This document shows positions 13,932 through 20,792 of a stretch of 20,792 nucleotides of DNA, in pieces. Under the pieces are notes generated by a model. The model searched no databases, was not told where the DNA came from, and saw only the letters and a list, made by a program, of their open reading frames with translations. Position 1 is the first letter of the stretch. Every line of letters starts with the position of its first letter. A program made the translations under genes and the position numbers. Source of the DNA: CAZGUG01 sp964529035 (GTDB taxonomy: Bacteria; Bacillota; Clostridia; Ch29); assembly GCA_964529035.1 (NCBI GenBank), contig CAZGUG010000034.1, forward strand, positions 1 through 20,792, read 5' to 3'.

Positions 13932-15464
13932 TTACAGCTTTTTCCCCAAAGCTTCTTCCGCAGCTTTAACCGGCTGCCTTGAAAGTATCAGCTCCAAGGC
14001 ACTTTGCATATCCACATGCATTATCCTGTCCTGCTTGAGGGGTTTTATCCGGTTTCTCAGCAGCCTGTACGCCGGCCCTGTACCCCGCCCCAGTGTTCCG
14101 CCTCCCCTTAAATCGATTGCCTGGGCCGAAGCCAGATACTCAATGGCAAGGACACTCGCCAGATTTTCCTTAATATCCGATCCTTTTCTGGCAGCTATCG
14201 TTCCCATACTCACATGGTCCTCCTGGTTGGCGGAGGAGGGTATGGAATCAACACTTGCCGGGTGTGCCAGCACCTTGTTTTCGGAAACAAGCGCCGCTGC
14301 GGCATACTGTGTAATCATAAACCCTGAATTCAACCCCCCATGGACTGTAAGGAAAGCCGGAAGTCCATTGCTGAGCTGGGGATTTACAAGCCTTTCAATC
14401 CTTCTCTCAGAAATATCTGCCAGCTCTGCCAGCGAAATGCCAAGAAAGTCCATCGCAAGGGCAACCGGTTCTCCATGGAAATTCCCTCCGGATATGACCT
14501 CGCCGCTGTCCGGAAATATAAGCGGGTTATCTGTAACCGCGTTAATCTCGGTACCTATCACTCGGGCAGCATATTCCACCGCATCCCTGCATGCACCGTG
14601 TACCTGGGCGGTGCAGCGAAGCGCATAGGCGTCCTGTACCCTTTTTTCCCCCTGCCTTGTTGTATATGTGCTGCCGTCAACCAGGTGCCTTATATTCTCC
14701 GCCGATGCGATTTGCCCCTTGTGGCCCCTTACCCGGTGTATCCTGTCATCAAAGGCATCCACCACACCATTGAGGGCCTCCAGTGTAAGGGCAGCCGTTA
14801 TATCCGCCATCTTTACTAGCATCTCCGCGTCAAACAGCGTCAGCGACGCAACCGCCGACATGGTCTGTGTACCGTTAATCAGTGCAAGCCCTTCCTTGGA
14901 AGAAAGGGTGCACGGCTTAAGTCCCGCCTTTTCCAGGGCCCTGCCCCCCTGCAGGATTTCTCCGTTGTACTCCGCACTGCCTTCACCAAGCATAACCAGT
15001 ACCATATGTGCCAGTGGAGCCAAATCGCCGCTCGCGCCAAGGGAACCTTTTTGTGGAATAACCGGATGTACTCCCCTGTTCAGCATTTCCACCAGCAGGT
15101 TGAGGGTTTCAAGTCTTATTCCCGAGTATCCCCTGCACAGTGTATTCACCCTGAGCAGCATTACTGCCCTGGTTATATCCCTTGAGAAACTCTCTCCAAC
15201 TCCGCATGCATGACTTACTATCAGGTTTTTTTGCAAAAGCTCGGTCTCATCTTTCGATATTGCCACGTCGCTAAACCTTCCGAAACCGGTGGTTACTCCG
15301 TATACAATCTCCTCCCGGTTTACATAGTCTTCAACAATATCCCTTGAGCTCTTAATGCTGCTTACCGCCGCCGGGTCTATCTCCACCCGGTAGCCCTCCC
15401 TGGCCACCAAGGCCACCTGTTCAATCGTGAGGCCTTGTCCGTTGACCGTAACCTTGTTTTTCAT
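13932..15464 (-). CDS. hutH: Histidine ammonia-lyase HutH
   Basis: A 510-residue lyase that removes ammonia from histidine to give urocanate, the first step of histidine breakdown. Ala144-Ser145-Gly146 in GSLGASGDLAPL forms the MIO cofactor. Tyr55 in YGVTTGFG and His85 in SHACGVG fit the histidine-specific branch, as do QDAY-like and NPLIF stretches in the middle. Length is normal for HutH. It starts with ATG after GGGGGGAAGGGA. No hutU, hutI or hutG is in the window, so the rest of the pathway must lie elsewhere or the product has another fate. It stands 63 bases after the HD-GYP gene on the same strand with no terminator between them that I can see, so both may share a transcript. An aromatic amino acid lyase is a less likely alternative. 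Confidence 0.93.
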   Translation of the reverse strand: MKNKVTVNGQGLTIEQVALVAREGYRVEIDPAAVSSIKSSRDIVEDYVNREEIVYGVTTGFGRFSDVAISKDETELLQKNLIVSHACGVGESFSRDITRAVMLLRVNTLCRGYSGIRLETLNLLVEMLNRGVHPVIPQKGSLGASGDLAPLAHMVLVMLGEGSAEYNGEILQGGRALEKAGLKPCTLSSKEGLALINGTQTMSAVASLTLFDAEMLVKMADITAALTLEALNGVVDAFDDRIHRVRGHKGQIASAENIRHLVDGSTYTTRQGEKRVQDAYALRCTAQVHGACRDAVEYAARVIGTEINAVTDNPLIFPDSGEVISGGNFHGEPVALAMDFLGISLAELADISERRIERLVNPQLSNGLPAFLTVHGGLNSGFMITQYAAAALVSENKVLAHPASVDSIPSSANQEDHVSMGTIAARKGSDIKENLASVLAIEYLASAQAIDLRGGGTLGRGTGPAYRLLRNRIKPLKQDRIMHVDMQSALELILSRQPVKAAEEALGKKL

Positions 15465-15527
15465 TCCCTTCCCCCCATCATATATGTATATTCCGTTATC
15501 CCTAAAAAATGAACAGGACCTTTGGCT

Positions 15528-16586
15528 TTATCCTATTATTTCAACTATGAAAACATCCCTTTCCCTTGAAAAATCCAAAAATTCCCCCTCCGTCAAAACA
15601 ACCGGTTTTGTTGGATCCTGTGGACACGTATATACTATCTTTCCGACACGGCCGTCATTGAGCCGCACCAGGTTGCCAACAAAATTCCGTATTATTCCCT
15701 GCAGAAAGATTTGAGAAATATACGGATCCAGGCTGTCGAAACTCCTGTCTGAAATGTATTCGGCAACCTGCATGGGAGGCCTCTTCTTTCTGTATACCCT
15801 GTCCGACATCATTGCATCAAAAATATCCGCTACGGCAACTATCTTGCCATATTTATGGACCTTTTCACTTTTTAAGCCCAACGGGTAACCGCTACCGTCT
15901 TCCCTTTCATGATGCATAAGAACTCCCATCAGCACATCGTTACTGATCACATGGTTTTTTTTAAGAATATTATATCCGTATACCGGATGCTGTTTTATTA
16001 CCGCCCATTCTTTTTTATTCAAGGTGTCCGGTTTGTTAAGCACATGCAGGGGTATCCTGCACTTACCAATATCATGAAACAATCCCGCATAGCCCAGCTT
16101 TCTTAAGTCCTTCTCGGGCAGCTTAAGCCATTTTCCAATTAGTATTGTCAGTATACCCACGTTTATTGAATGATAATAGGTATATTCATCCGTCATGTGT
16201 ATCTGCTGCAGCTTAGGGATTATGTTATAATCGTCAAATACAAGGGTTATAAATGTTCCTACCGTTTCCCTTACGCCTTCCATATTAAGCCTTTTGCCCA
16301 TCCTTATGTCTTCACTGAATCTTTTTACTACCTGATGGGTATCATTGTATATTTCCATGAAATGTTCGGTGTCAATCTCATGTCCCGTTTTCTGTTTTGT
16401 CTTTGCCTCTTTTGTTTGGCTGTCCTGTACTATATTTATGTAGGGAATGGGGAGTTCGTTTATCCGTTTTATCAGATGTTCAGTCAATACCGTGCCTTCT
16501 CCCAGGAAAAGCCTGCCCCTTTCGTTAATGAAGTCGCTCTTAAGCTGCATCCCAGGTTTTAAATCTTTCGCTTTCAGGTAAGCCAT
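15528..16586 (-). CDS. HD-GYP domain protein, probable c-di-GMP phosphodiesterase
   Basis: A 352-residue cytoplasmic protein without membrane segments. The N-terminal part (1-60) resembles the small domain often found ahead of HD-GYP (AKDLKPGMQLKSDFINERG, then EGTVLTEHLIKRI). The HD-GYP domain spans about 125-300: His139, His171-Asp172 in HDIGKCRIP, His200, HH at 225-226, GYP at 233-235, and Asp254. All metal ligands and the GYP motif are present, so it is probably active in breaking down cyclic di-GMP. A C-terminal PilZ-like or small beta domain (about 305-352; RNFVGNLVRLNDGRVGKIVY) follows. GGGGGTGA stands before the ATG. Its promoter carries a Fur-like palindrome. Confidence 0.92.
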   Translation of the reverse strand: MAYLKAKDLKPGMQLKSDFINERGRLFLGEGTVLTEHLIKRINELPIPYINIVQDSQTKEAKTKQKTGHEIDTEHFMEIYNDTHQVVKRFSEDIRMGKRLNMEGVRETVGTFITLVFDDYNIIPKLQQIHMTDEYTYYHSINVGILTILIGKWLKLPEKDLRKLGYAGLFHDIGKCRIPLHVLNKPDTLNKKEWAVIKQHPVYGYNILKKNHVISNDVLMGVLMHHEREDGSGYPLGLKSEKVHKYGKIVAVADIFDAMMSDRVYRKKRPPMQVAEYISDRSFDSLDPYISQIFLQGIIRNFVGNLVRLNDGRVGKIVYTCPQDPTKPVVLTEGEFLDFSRERDVFIVEIIG

Positions 16587-16627
16587 GCACTCACCCCCAA
16601 GTAGAAAAAGTTGTATCTATTACATTA

Positions 16628-16656
16628 ATTATACGGATTATGATAATTTTTATCAA
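16628..16656 (-). promoter_or_regulatory. Sigma-A promoter of the HD-GYP gene
   Basis: On the minus strand TTGATA (16656-16651), a 17-base spacer, and a perfect TATAAT (16633-16628). The start near 16621 leaves a leader of about 35 bases, with no room for a cyclic di-GMP riboswitch. The spacer and -35 overlap a palindrome. Confidence 0.75.
16641..16655. promoter_or_regulatory. Fur-like 7-1-7 operator over the HD-GYP promoter
   Basis: TGATAATTTTTATCA matches the Fur 7-1-7 consensus TGATAATnATTATCA at 13 of 14 defined positions. It covers most of the -35 hexamer and part of the spacer, where a bound repressor would block polymerase. Related metal regulators (PerR, Zur) use similar boxes, so the exact regulator is uncertain, and AT-rich DNA gives some chance matches. 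Confidence 0.45.
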
Positions 16657-16716
16657 GCATACTTACGCCACGAAAACCGGGCGCCCTTAAATGTTCGGCC
16701 TGCATATTTATATATC

Positions 16717-16780
16717 GGCAAATACCTGCGAATTCATGAGCTATCCCAAGAAAAATAGCCGCTGTGTGTGTTTATTTGCC
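16717..16780. repeat. Nested inverted repeat between HD-GYP and pheB
   Basis: GGCAAATA (16717-16724) is complementary to TATTTGCC (16773-16780); inside it GCTAT (16740-16744) pairs with ATAGC (16755-16759). The element ends 21 bases before the -35 of the threonine operon promoter. A ten-base direct repeat CCCTTAAATG (16684-16693 and 16788-16797) flanks it. No gene is seen in 16587-16895, which otherwise holds the two promoters. No known riboswitch is recognised. Confidence 0.35.
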
Positions 16781-16801
16781 CGTCTTTCCCTTAAATGGGC
16801 A

Positions 16802-16830
16802 TTGAAAAAAAATGCGGTCGGTTATATAAT
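16802..16830 (+). promoter_or_regulatory. Sigma-A promoter of the pheB-hom-thrC-thrB operon
   Basis: TTGAAA (16802-16807), a 17-base spacer, and a perfect TATAAT (16825-16830). Transcription should begin near 16837, leaving a leader of about 59 bases before the GTG start of pheB. Confidence 0.75.
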
Positions 16831-16854
16831 ATCCACCATGTGAATACATATGTC

Positions 16855-16877
16855 CATGTGTGGTGTACACGTGCATG
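16855..16877 (+). other. Leader hairpin before pheB
   Basis: CATGTGTG (16855-16862) can pair with CGTGCATG (16870-16877), three of the eight pairs being G-T, around a seven-base loop. It ends six bases before the GGGGG ribosome site. There is no T run, so it is not a terminator; it could affect translation or be chance. The leader is too short for a T-box. Confidence 0.3.
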
Positions 16878-16895
16878 CTCAAAGGGGGTGATTGT

Positions 16896-17336
16896 GTGAA
16901 GGAGCCCAATTTTTATATCGTTAACTCGTCAGTACTTCCGGAGGTTTTCTCCAAGGTGATTGAAACAAAGGCCCTTCTGCGAACGGGCAAGGCCAAGACG
17001 GTAAACCAGGCTGTTAACATGGCCGGAATTAGCCGAAGTGCATTTTACAAGTATAAGGATTATGTCTATCCTTTTTATGAGACAAACAAAATGAAGATAG
17101 TAACCATTACTTTGCTGCTTGAACATATTCCGGGGGTGCTTTCAAAAATCCTTGATGCAATCGCCAGGGCCCAGGGCAGTATTCTTACGATAAATCAGAA
17201 CATACCCATAAACGACGTGGCTATGGTGAGCATCTCCTTTGAAACGGGAAGAATTAACAAGGATGTGGAGGAATTGCTTATTGATATAAGAAAAATCCCC
17301 GGAGTAAACAACCTGAGTATAGTATCCAGAGAATAA
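16896..17336 (+). CDS. pheB: ACT-domain protein PheB (UPF0735 family)
   Basis: A 146-residue protein like B. subtilis PheB. The N-terminal half (MKEPNFYIVNSSVLPEVFSK and then KTVNQAVNMAGISRSAFYKY) looks like a helix-turn-helix; the C-terminal half (about 75-144; TITLLLEHIPGVLSKILDAI and the PINDVAMVSI strand) is an ACT domain that binds amino acids in related proteins. I chose the GTG at 16896 because GGGGG stands about five to seven bases ahead and it gives the family length and N-terminus; the frame is open further up to 16860 without a ribosome site. It is the first gene of the threonine operon, 20 bases ahead of hom. A role in sensing an amino acid and controlling this operon is an inference; no activity is established for the family as far as I know. 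Confidence 0.92.
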   Translation: MKEPNFYIVNSSVLPEVFSKVIETKALLRTGKAKTVNQAVNMAGISRSAFYKYKDYVYPFYETNKMKIVTITLLLEHIPGVLSKILDAIARAQGSILTINQNIPINDVAMVSISFETGRINKDVEELLIDIRKIPGVNNLSIVSRE

Positions 17337-17356
17337 ACAGAAAGAAGGTCACCATT

Positions 17357-18631
17357 ATGGTAAATATAGGCTTGCTGGGGTGCGGCACCATTGGTTCCGG
17401 GGTTGTGGAATTGCTTAAAAAGGAATCCTGTCAGAAAAGACAGCTTAGGATAGAAAGAATACTGGTAAGGAATCTGAACAAGCATTACGACAAACCGTAT
17501 CAGCACATGCTGACAGACAGATTTGAAGATATACTTGACGGTGATATTGATATTGTGGTGGAAGTTATGGGTGGAATCGACCCTGCATACTTCTATGTAA
17601 AGCAGTCACTGCTGCAGGGGCGCCATGTGGTAACCGCCAACAAGGACCTTATAGCCAGGCACGGCGGTGAACTGCAAAAACTGGCCCGGGAAAACGGTGT
17701 CCGGCTGCTGTTTGAAGCCAGCGTGGGTGGCGGAATCCCTATAATAAAACCCTTGAGTGAAAGCCTCGCTGCCAACAGCATAACCGAAATCAGGGGTATA
17801 GTTAACGGTACCACCAATTTTATTCTGTCCAGAATGTATAACTCGGGAAAGAGCTACCAGTCCGCCCTGGCGGAAGCCCAGGCTTTCGGATTTGCAGAAG
17901 CGGACCCAAGGGCAGATGTCGAAGGATACGATGCAGCCAGAAAACTGGCCATATTATCCTCCATAGCTTTCCAAAGCAGTATAGACTATGAGTATATACA
18001 CAGAGAGGGTATAGAAGATATATCGACAGATGATATCAGTTTGGCTAAATACCTAGGATATACCATTAAACTGCTGGCAGTCAGCCGGAAGACGGACGAT
18101 GGCATTATGGCCAGGGTATCCCCGGTTATGCTGGAAACCGGCGACCCCCTGGCACAGGTTGCGGATGCATACAACGCCATTATAATAAAAGGGGATGCGG
18201 TGGGGGATGTTCTGTTCTTCGGCCAGGGTGCGGGAAAACTGCCCACCGCCAGCGCAGTGCTTGGAGACATAATAGACATAGTTAAACACAACCTCGGCCA
18301 ATACAGGGCCGAAGATTTACTAAGCCAGGACCTGCCCGAAGCCAGGATGGATATCGAAAACTGCAGGACCAATTTTTTGATACGGCTCAAGCCCTCAAAC
18401 CGGCTTGAAACAATGAGTGAAATATCCAAAAGCTTTCAGCGGTTTGAATTTATTTTCCCCGACAGGATAAGGCTTCAGGGAGCAGTTGACCCGGACCAGG
18501 TAATATTTACAGTATGGGGTGTTTCGGAAATAGACATCAAACAAAAAATCGATGCATTAAGGAAAAGCGAAAGCGTACACAGCATACTGAGGGTCATACG
18601 GATAGAGGGGGGGGAAATAAATGATGTATGA
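17357..18631 (+). CDS. hom: Homoserine dehydrogenase Hom
   Basis: A 424-residue enzyme that reduces aspartate semialdehyde to homoserine with NAD(P)H. GLLGCGTIGSGVVELL (5-20) is the nucleotide-binding turn, VTANKDLIARHGGEL (about 94-108) and NGTTNFILSRMY (about 149-160) line the active site, and EADPRADVEGYDAARKLAIL (about 180-200) is the family signature with catalytic Asp and Lys. The C-terminal part (about 340-420; NFLIRLKPSNRLETMSEISK onwards) is an ACT domain, which in related enzymes mediates inhibition by threonine. The ribosome site AGAAAGAAGG lies before the ATG. It overlaps thrC by 11 bases. A run of eight G at 18607-18614 near its end also supplies the thrC ribosome site. Confidence 0.97.
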   Translation: MVNIGLLGCGTIGSGVVELLKKESCQKRQLRIERILVRNLNKHYDKPYQHMLTDRFEDILDGDIDIVVEVMGGIDPAYFYVKQSLLQGRHVVTANKDLIARHGGELQKLARENGVRLLFEASVGGGIPIIKPLSESLAANSITEIRGIVNGTTNFILSRMYNSGKSYQSALAEAQAFGFAEADPRADVEGYDAARKLAILSSIAFQSSIDYEYIHREGIEDISTDDISLAKYLGYTIKLLAVSRKTDDGIMARVSPVMLETGDPLAQVADAYNAIIIKGDAVGDVLFFGQGAGKLPTASAVLGDIIDIVKHNLGQYRAEDLLSQDLPEARMDIENCRTNFLIRLKPSNRLETMSEISKSFQRFEFIFPDRIRLQGAVDPDQVIFTVWGVSEIDIKQKIDALRKSESVHSILRVIRIEGGEINDV

Positions 18632-19700
18632 GGGACTGATTGAACGATACAGGCAATATCTTGATATCGGCAGCAAATCAAGAATTATTTCCCTGAACGA
18701 AGGAAATACGCCGCTTATTAGGGGTTATGCAGTAGAAAAACATATAGGATATAAAGCAAGGGTTTTCCTTAAATATGAGGGTCTGAACCCAACCGGCTCC
18801 TTCAAGGACCGGGGTATGACCATGGCGGTAACAAAGGCGGTGGAAGAAGGGGCAAAATGCATAGTCTGTGCTTCCACAGGCAATACTTCCGCCTCGGCGG
18901 CCGCCTATGCCGCAAGGGCGGGTATCAGGTGCGCCGTGCTAATCCCCGACAACAAAATCGCGCTGGGGAAACTTGCCCAGGCCTCCGCATACGGCGCCAG
19001 GGTACTGGCGGTAAACGGCAGTTTTGACGATGCCCTGGATATGGTAAGAAGGCTGGCAGATGAGTTACCGGTAACGCTGGTAAATTCAATAAACCCGAAT
19101 CGTATAGAGGGCCAGAAAACTGCGGCCTTTGAAATATGTGACCAATTGGGCGGTGCCCCCGACTACCTGTCAATCCCGGTGGGTAACGCCGGAAATATAA
19201 CCGCTTACTGGAAGGGCTTCAAAGAATATATGAAGAGCAAAGTCATTGACATGCTTCCTGCAATGCTGGGCTTTCAGGCGGCCGGGGCAGCGCCTATTGT
19301 TGAAGGAAAAGTAATCGAAAACCCTGAAACAATAGCAACGGCGATACGCATAGGCAACCCCGCCAGCTGGGAAGGTGCAGAAAATGCGGCCTTCGAATCC
19401 GACGGACGCATTGATAAGGTAAGTGACAGTGAAATTCTTGAGGCATACGGCCTGGCGGCTTCCGGTGAAGGCGTTTTTGCCGAACCGGCTTCCTGCGCAT
19501 CGGTTGCCGGTCTTATTAAGCTTACAGAAGAAGGTTTTATAAAGACAGGTGCCACGGTAGTATGTGTGCTTACCGGCAGCGGGCTTAAGGACCCTGAAAT
19601 CGCCGTAAATACTACACAAGGACCAACTGTCCTGCCAGATAGTTACGATGCCCTGCTTGATATAATGAACGGGTATTTAGGCGGTGGGAAAAATGGTTAG
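18621..19700 (+). CDS. thrC: Threonine synthase ThrC
   Basis: A 359-residue pyridoxal-phosphate enzyme that turns O-phosphohomoserine into threonine. GLNPTGSFKDRGMTMAV holds the cofactor lysine Lys62, CASTGNTSASAAAYAARAG (about 88-106) binds the substrate carboxylate, and SIPVGNAGNITAYWKGF (about 185-201) binds the cofactor phosphate. The length is that of the short ThrC class of Bacilli and Clostridia. Two ATG codons stand in a row; the first at 18621 is seven bases after the G run. The start lies within hom, and the end overlaps thrB, which indicates coupled translation. Confidence 0.97.
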   Translation: MMYEGLIERYRQYLDIGSKSRIISLNEGNTPLIRGYAVEKHIGYKARVFLKYEGLNPTGSFKDRGMTMAVTKAVEEGAKCIVCASTGNTSASAAAYAARAGIRCAVLIPDNKIALGKLAQASAYGARVLAVNGSFDDALDMVRRLADELPVTLVNSINPNRIEGQKTAAFEICDQLGGAPDYLSIPVGNAGNITAYWKGFKEYMKSKVIDMLPAMLGFQAAGAAPIVEGKVIENPETIATAIRIGNPASWEGAENAAFESDGRIDKVSDSEILEAYGLAASGEGVFAEPASCASVAGLIKLTEEGFIKTGATVVCVLTGSGLKDPEIAVNTTQGPTVLPDSYDALLDIMNGYLGGGKNG

Positions 19701-20592
19701 GGTTAAGGCTCCTGCTACTTCTGCAAACATGGGCCCGGGCTTCGACTGCATGGGCATCGCCCTTAATATTTTTAACACGGTGGAAGCACAAATTATACCC
19801 GAAGGTCTTGAGATAGAAACCTACGGTAGGGATGCCGGGCTTATTGAAAATGACGACACCAACCTTATATACAGGGCTATGAAAAAAGTCTTTACGATGA
19901 CGGGTTATTCCCCGGCCGGTTTGAAAATTACATCCTATAATGAAATTCCGGTGGCAAGGGGTTTGGGAAGCAGTGCTGCAAGCACCGCTGCGGGGCTTTT
20001 GCTGGCAAACGCCCTTGCAGGAGAAAAGCTTGGGCTGGACGAGATAATAAAGCTGGGCACCGAAATCGAAGGCCACCCGGACAATATAGTACCCGCCCTC
20101 ATAGGCGGTATGACGCTGTCCTATGCCATGGACACCTCTGCAGTAGGATATGTGAAAATGGACTTTCCGGATAAAATGCGTATGATTGTAATGGTTCCGG
20201 ATTTCATGCTGTCCACTTCCAAGTCCAGGGAAGTCCTGCCAAGCCGGGTGGATATCAAGGATGCCGTTTTCAATGTAAGCCGTGCAGCCCTTATGGTGGC
20301 GGCCCTTACATCCAATAAACCGGAACTGCTTAAATATGCCGTTGAGGACAGGCTGCATCAACCCTACAGGGGAAAACTCATCCCGGGCATGGAAGAAATC
20401 TTTGCCACAGCGTACAACGCCGGTGCGAGGGGAGTGTTCCTAAGCGGCTCCGGGTCAACGTTGATTGCCCTGGTGGATGCCGATGAACGTGGTTTTCTCC
20501 CCGCACTCAAAAACTTTTTGGCAGAGAAATCGTTAAACTGGGAATTGAAATATGTAAATGTCAGCAGGCAGGGAGCGGCCCGTATTCAATAA
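19693..20592 (+). CDS. thrB: Homoserine kinase ThrB
   Basis: A 299-residue GHMP-family kinase that phosphorylates homoserine for ThrC. VKAPATSANMGPGFDCMGIA (4-23) is the N-terminal family mark, PVARGLGSSAASTAAG (about 88-103) is the ATP-binding loop, and GHPDNIVPALIGGM (about 132-145) and FLSGSGSTLIAL (about 254-265) complete the site. I chose the ATG at 19693, which overlaps the end of thrC by eight bases; an in-frame GTG at 19684 would add three residues but is no better supported. It is the last gene of the operon, with a terminator 35 bases downstream. Confidence 0.97.
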   Translation: MVRVKAPATSANMGPGFDCMGIALNIFNTVEAQIIPEGLEIETYGRDAGLIENDDTNLIYRAMKKVFTMTGYSPAGLKITSYNEIPVARGLGSSAASTAAGLLLANALAGEKLGLDEIIKLGTEIEGHPDNIVPALIGGMTLSYAMDTSAVGYVKMDFPDKMRMIVMVPDFMLSTSKSREVLPSRVDIKDAVFNVSRAALMVAALTSNKPELLKYAVEDRLHQPYRGKLIPGMEEIFATAYNAGARGVFLSGSGSTLIALVDADERGFLPALKNFLAEKSLNWELKYVNVSRQGAARIQ

Positions 20593-20627
20593 TCCCCCTC
20601 CTTATGAATTACGGCCGCCAGCCTGAT

Positions 20628-20660
20628 AAAAAGCTAAAGTATTGAATACTTTAGCTTTTT
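20628..20660 (+). terminator. Rho-independent terminator of the threonine operon
   Basis: A perfect 15-bp inverted repeat AAAAAGCTAAAGTAT/ATACTTTAGCTTTTT with a three-base loop, the 3' arm ending in TTTTT. It is symmetric with A and T runs, so it can act in both directions. Confidence 0.85.
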
Positions 20661-20792
20661 AATTTGCCCGGTATTAAACCGTGTGCCACAATACTCCTTT
20701 TTTTCTAATACTTTATTATGCTACGGCTCTTTACAACCGCAACCAATAATTATATTATAGTATTAACTATATATAATGGAGATGATGTGTTA
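20661..20792 (+). other. AT-rich right edge, possible start of a further gene
   Basis: No complete gene is seen. The last bases read TATAATGGAGATGATGTGTTA; GGAG at 20778-20781 could serve the GTG at 20787 or a nearby ATG as the first codon of a gene beyond the edge. The TATAAT at 20772-20777 is too close to GGAG to act as its -10. Too little sequence remains to decide. Confidence 0.2.

Noticed and set aside
14035..14628. 197-residue open frame on the plus strand within hutH
   Set aside because: It is a shadow of hutH with no start signal and no recognisable domain.
16587..16895. Cyclic di-GMP riboswitch or T-box between HD-GYP and pheB
   Set aside because: Both promoters lie close to their genes, leaving leaders of about 35 and 59 bases, and neither the cyclic di-GMP core motifs nor the T-box TGG sequence is present.
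18604..18624. Eight-G run at the end of hom as a phase-variation or Hom-ThrC fusion switch
   Set aside because: Both alternative frames hit a stop within a few codons (TAA or TGA before or at the thrC start), so slippage would change only the last residues of Hom; the run is better explained as the thrC ribosome site.
19612..20361. 249-residue open frame on the minus strand opposite thrB
   Set aside because: thrB is certain on the other strand; this frame has no ribosome site or known motif and arises from codon bias.
1..20792. CRISPR arrays, insertion sequences, toxin-antitoxin pairs or defence genes
   Set aside because: No regularly spaced repeats, transposase motifs or defence domains were found on reading both strands.

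Overview
The window looks like an ordinary chromosomal segment of an endospore-forming Firmicute, most likely a member of the Clostridia. The evidence is a sporulation sigma-factor operon (spoIIAA-spoIIAB-sigF), SpoVAEA and YunB, strong AGGAGG-type ribosome sites, frequent AGG/AGA/ATA codons, and sigma-A promoters with 17-base spacers. I see no tRNA, complete rRNA gene, insertion sequence, prophage or CRISPR array. The species cannot be fixed from this sequence.

Layout, left to right. Bases 1-114 hold, on the minus strand, a near-perfect promoter and a conserved leader that probably start an rRNA operon running off the left edge. Next come yunB (minus) and, divergently, a class A penicillin-binding protein with an acidic tail (plus), ending in a clear terminator. 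Bases 3677-4620 hold a small minus-strand operon: two mini-genes, one with a single membrane segment, joined by stop/start overlaps to spoVAEA, behind a sigma-G-like promoter. It lies just downstream of spoIIAA-spoIIAB-sigF (4685-6254), which has its own terminator. This matches the spoIIA-spoVA neighbourhood of Bacillus, but the core spoVAC/AD/AEB genes are absent here.

The middle holds housekeeping genes: an NhaC-type Na+/H+ antiporter (minus), mogA with a structured 5' leader (plus), the thiI/cysteine desulfurase pair for tRNA thiolation (minus), and lysA (plus). The desulfurase and lysA are divergent, and each has a good sigma-A promoter. Then follow on the minus strand a LUD-domain protein with a C-terminal cysteine cluster, an XRE-cupin regulator, histidine ammonia-lyase (hutH) and an HD-GYP protein. 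The HD-GYP promoter carries a Fur-like 7-1-7 palindrome.

The right end is a tight plus-strand threonine operon: pheB (HTH-like plus ACT), hom (with C-terminal ACT), thrC and thrB. It has one strong promoter, gene overlaps, and a hairpin terminator after thrB. Together with lysA it covers branches of the aspartate pathway. The last 130 bases are AT-rich and may lead into another gene beyond the edge.

No clearly new multi-gene system is visible. The most interesting points are the two coupled mini-genes before spoVAEA, the Fur-like box on a c-di-GMP hydrolase-type gene, and the hairpin leader of mogA.
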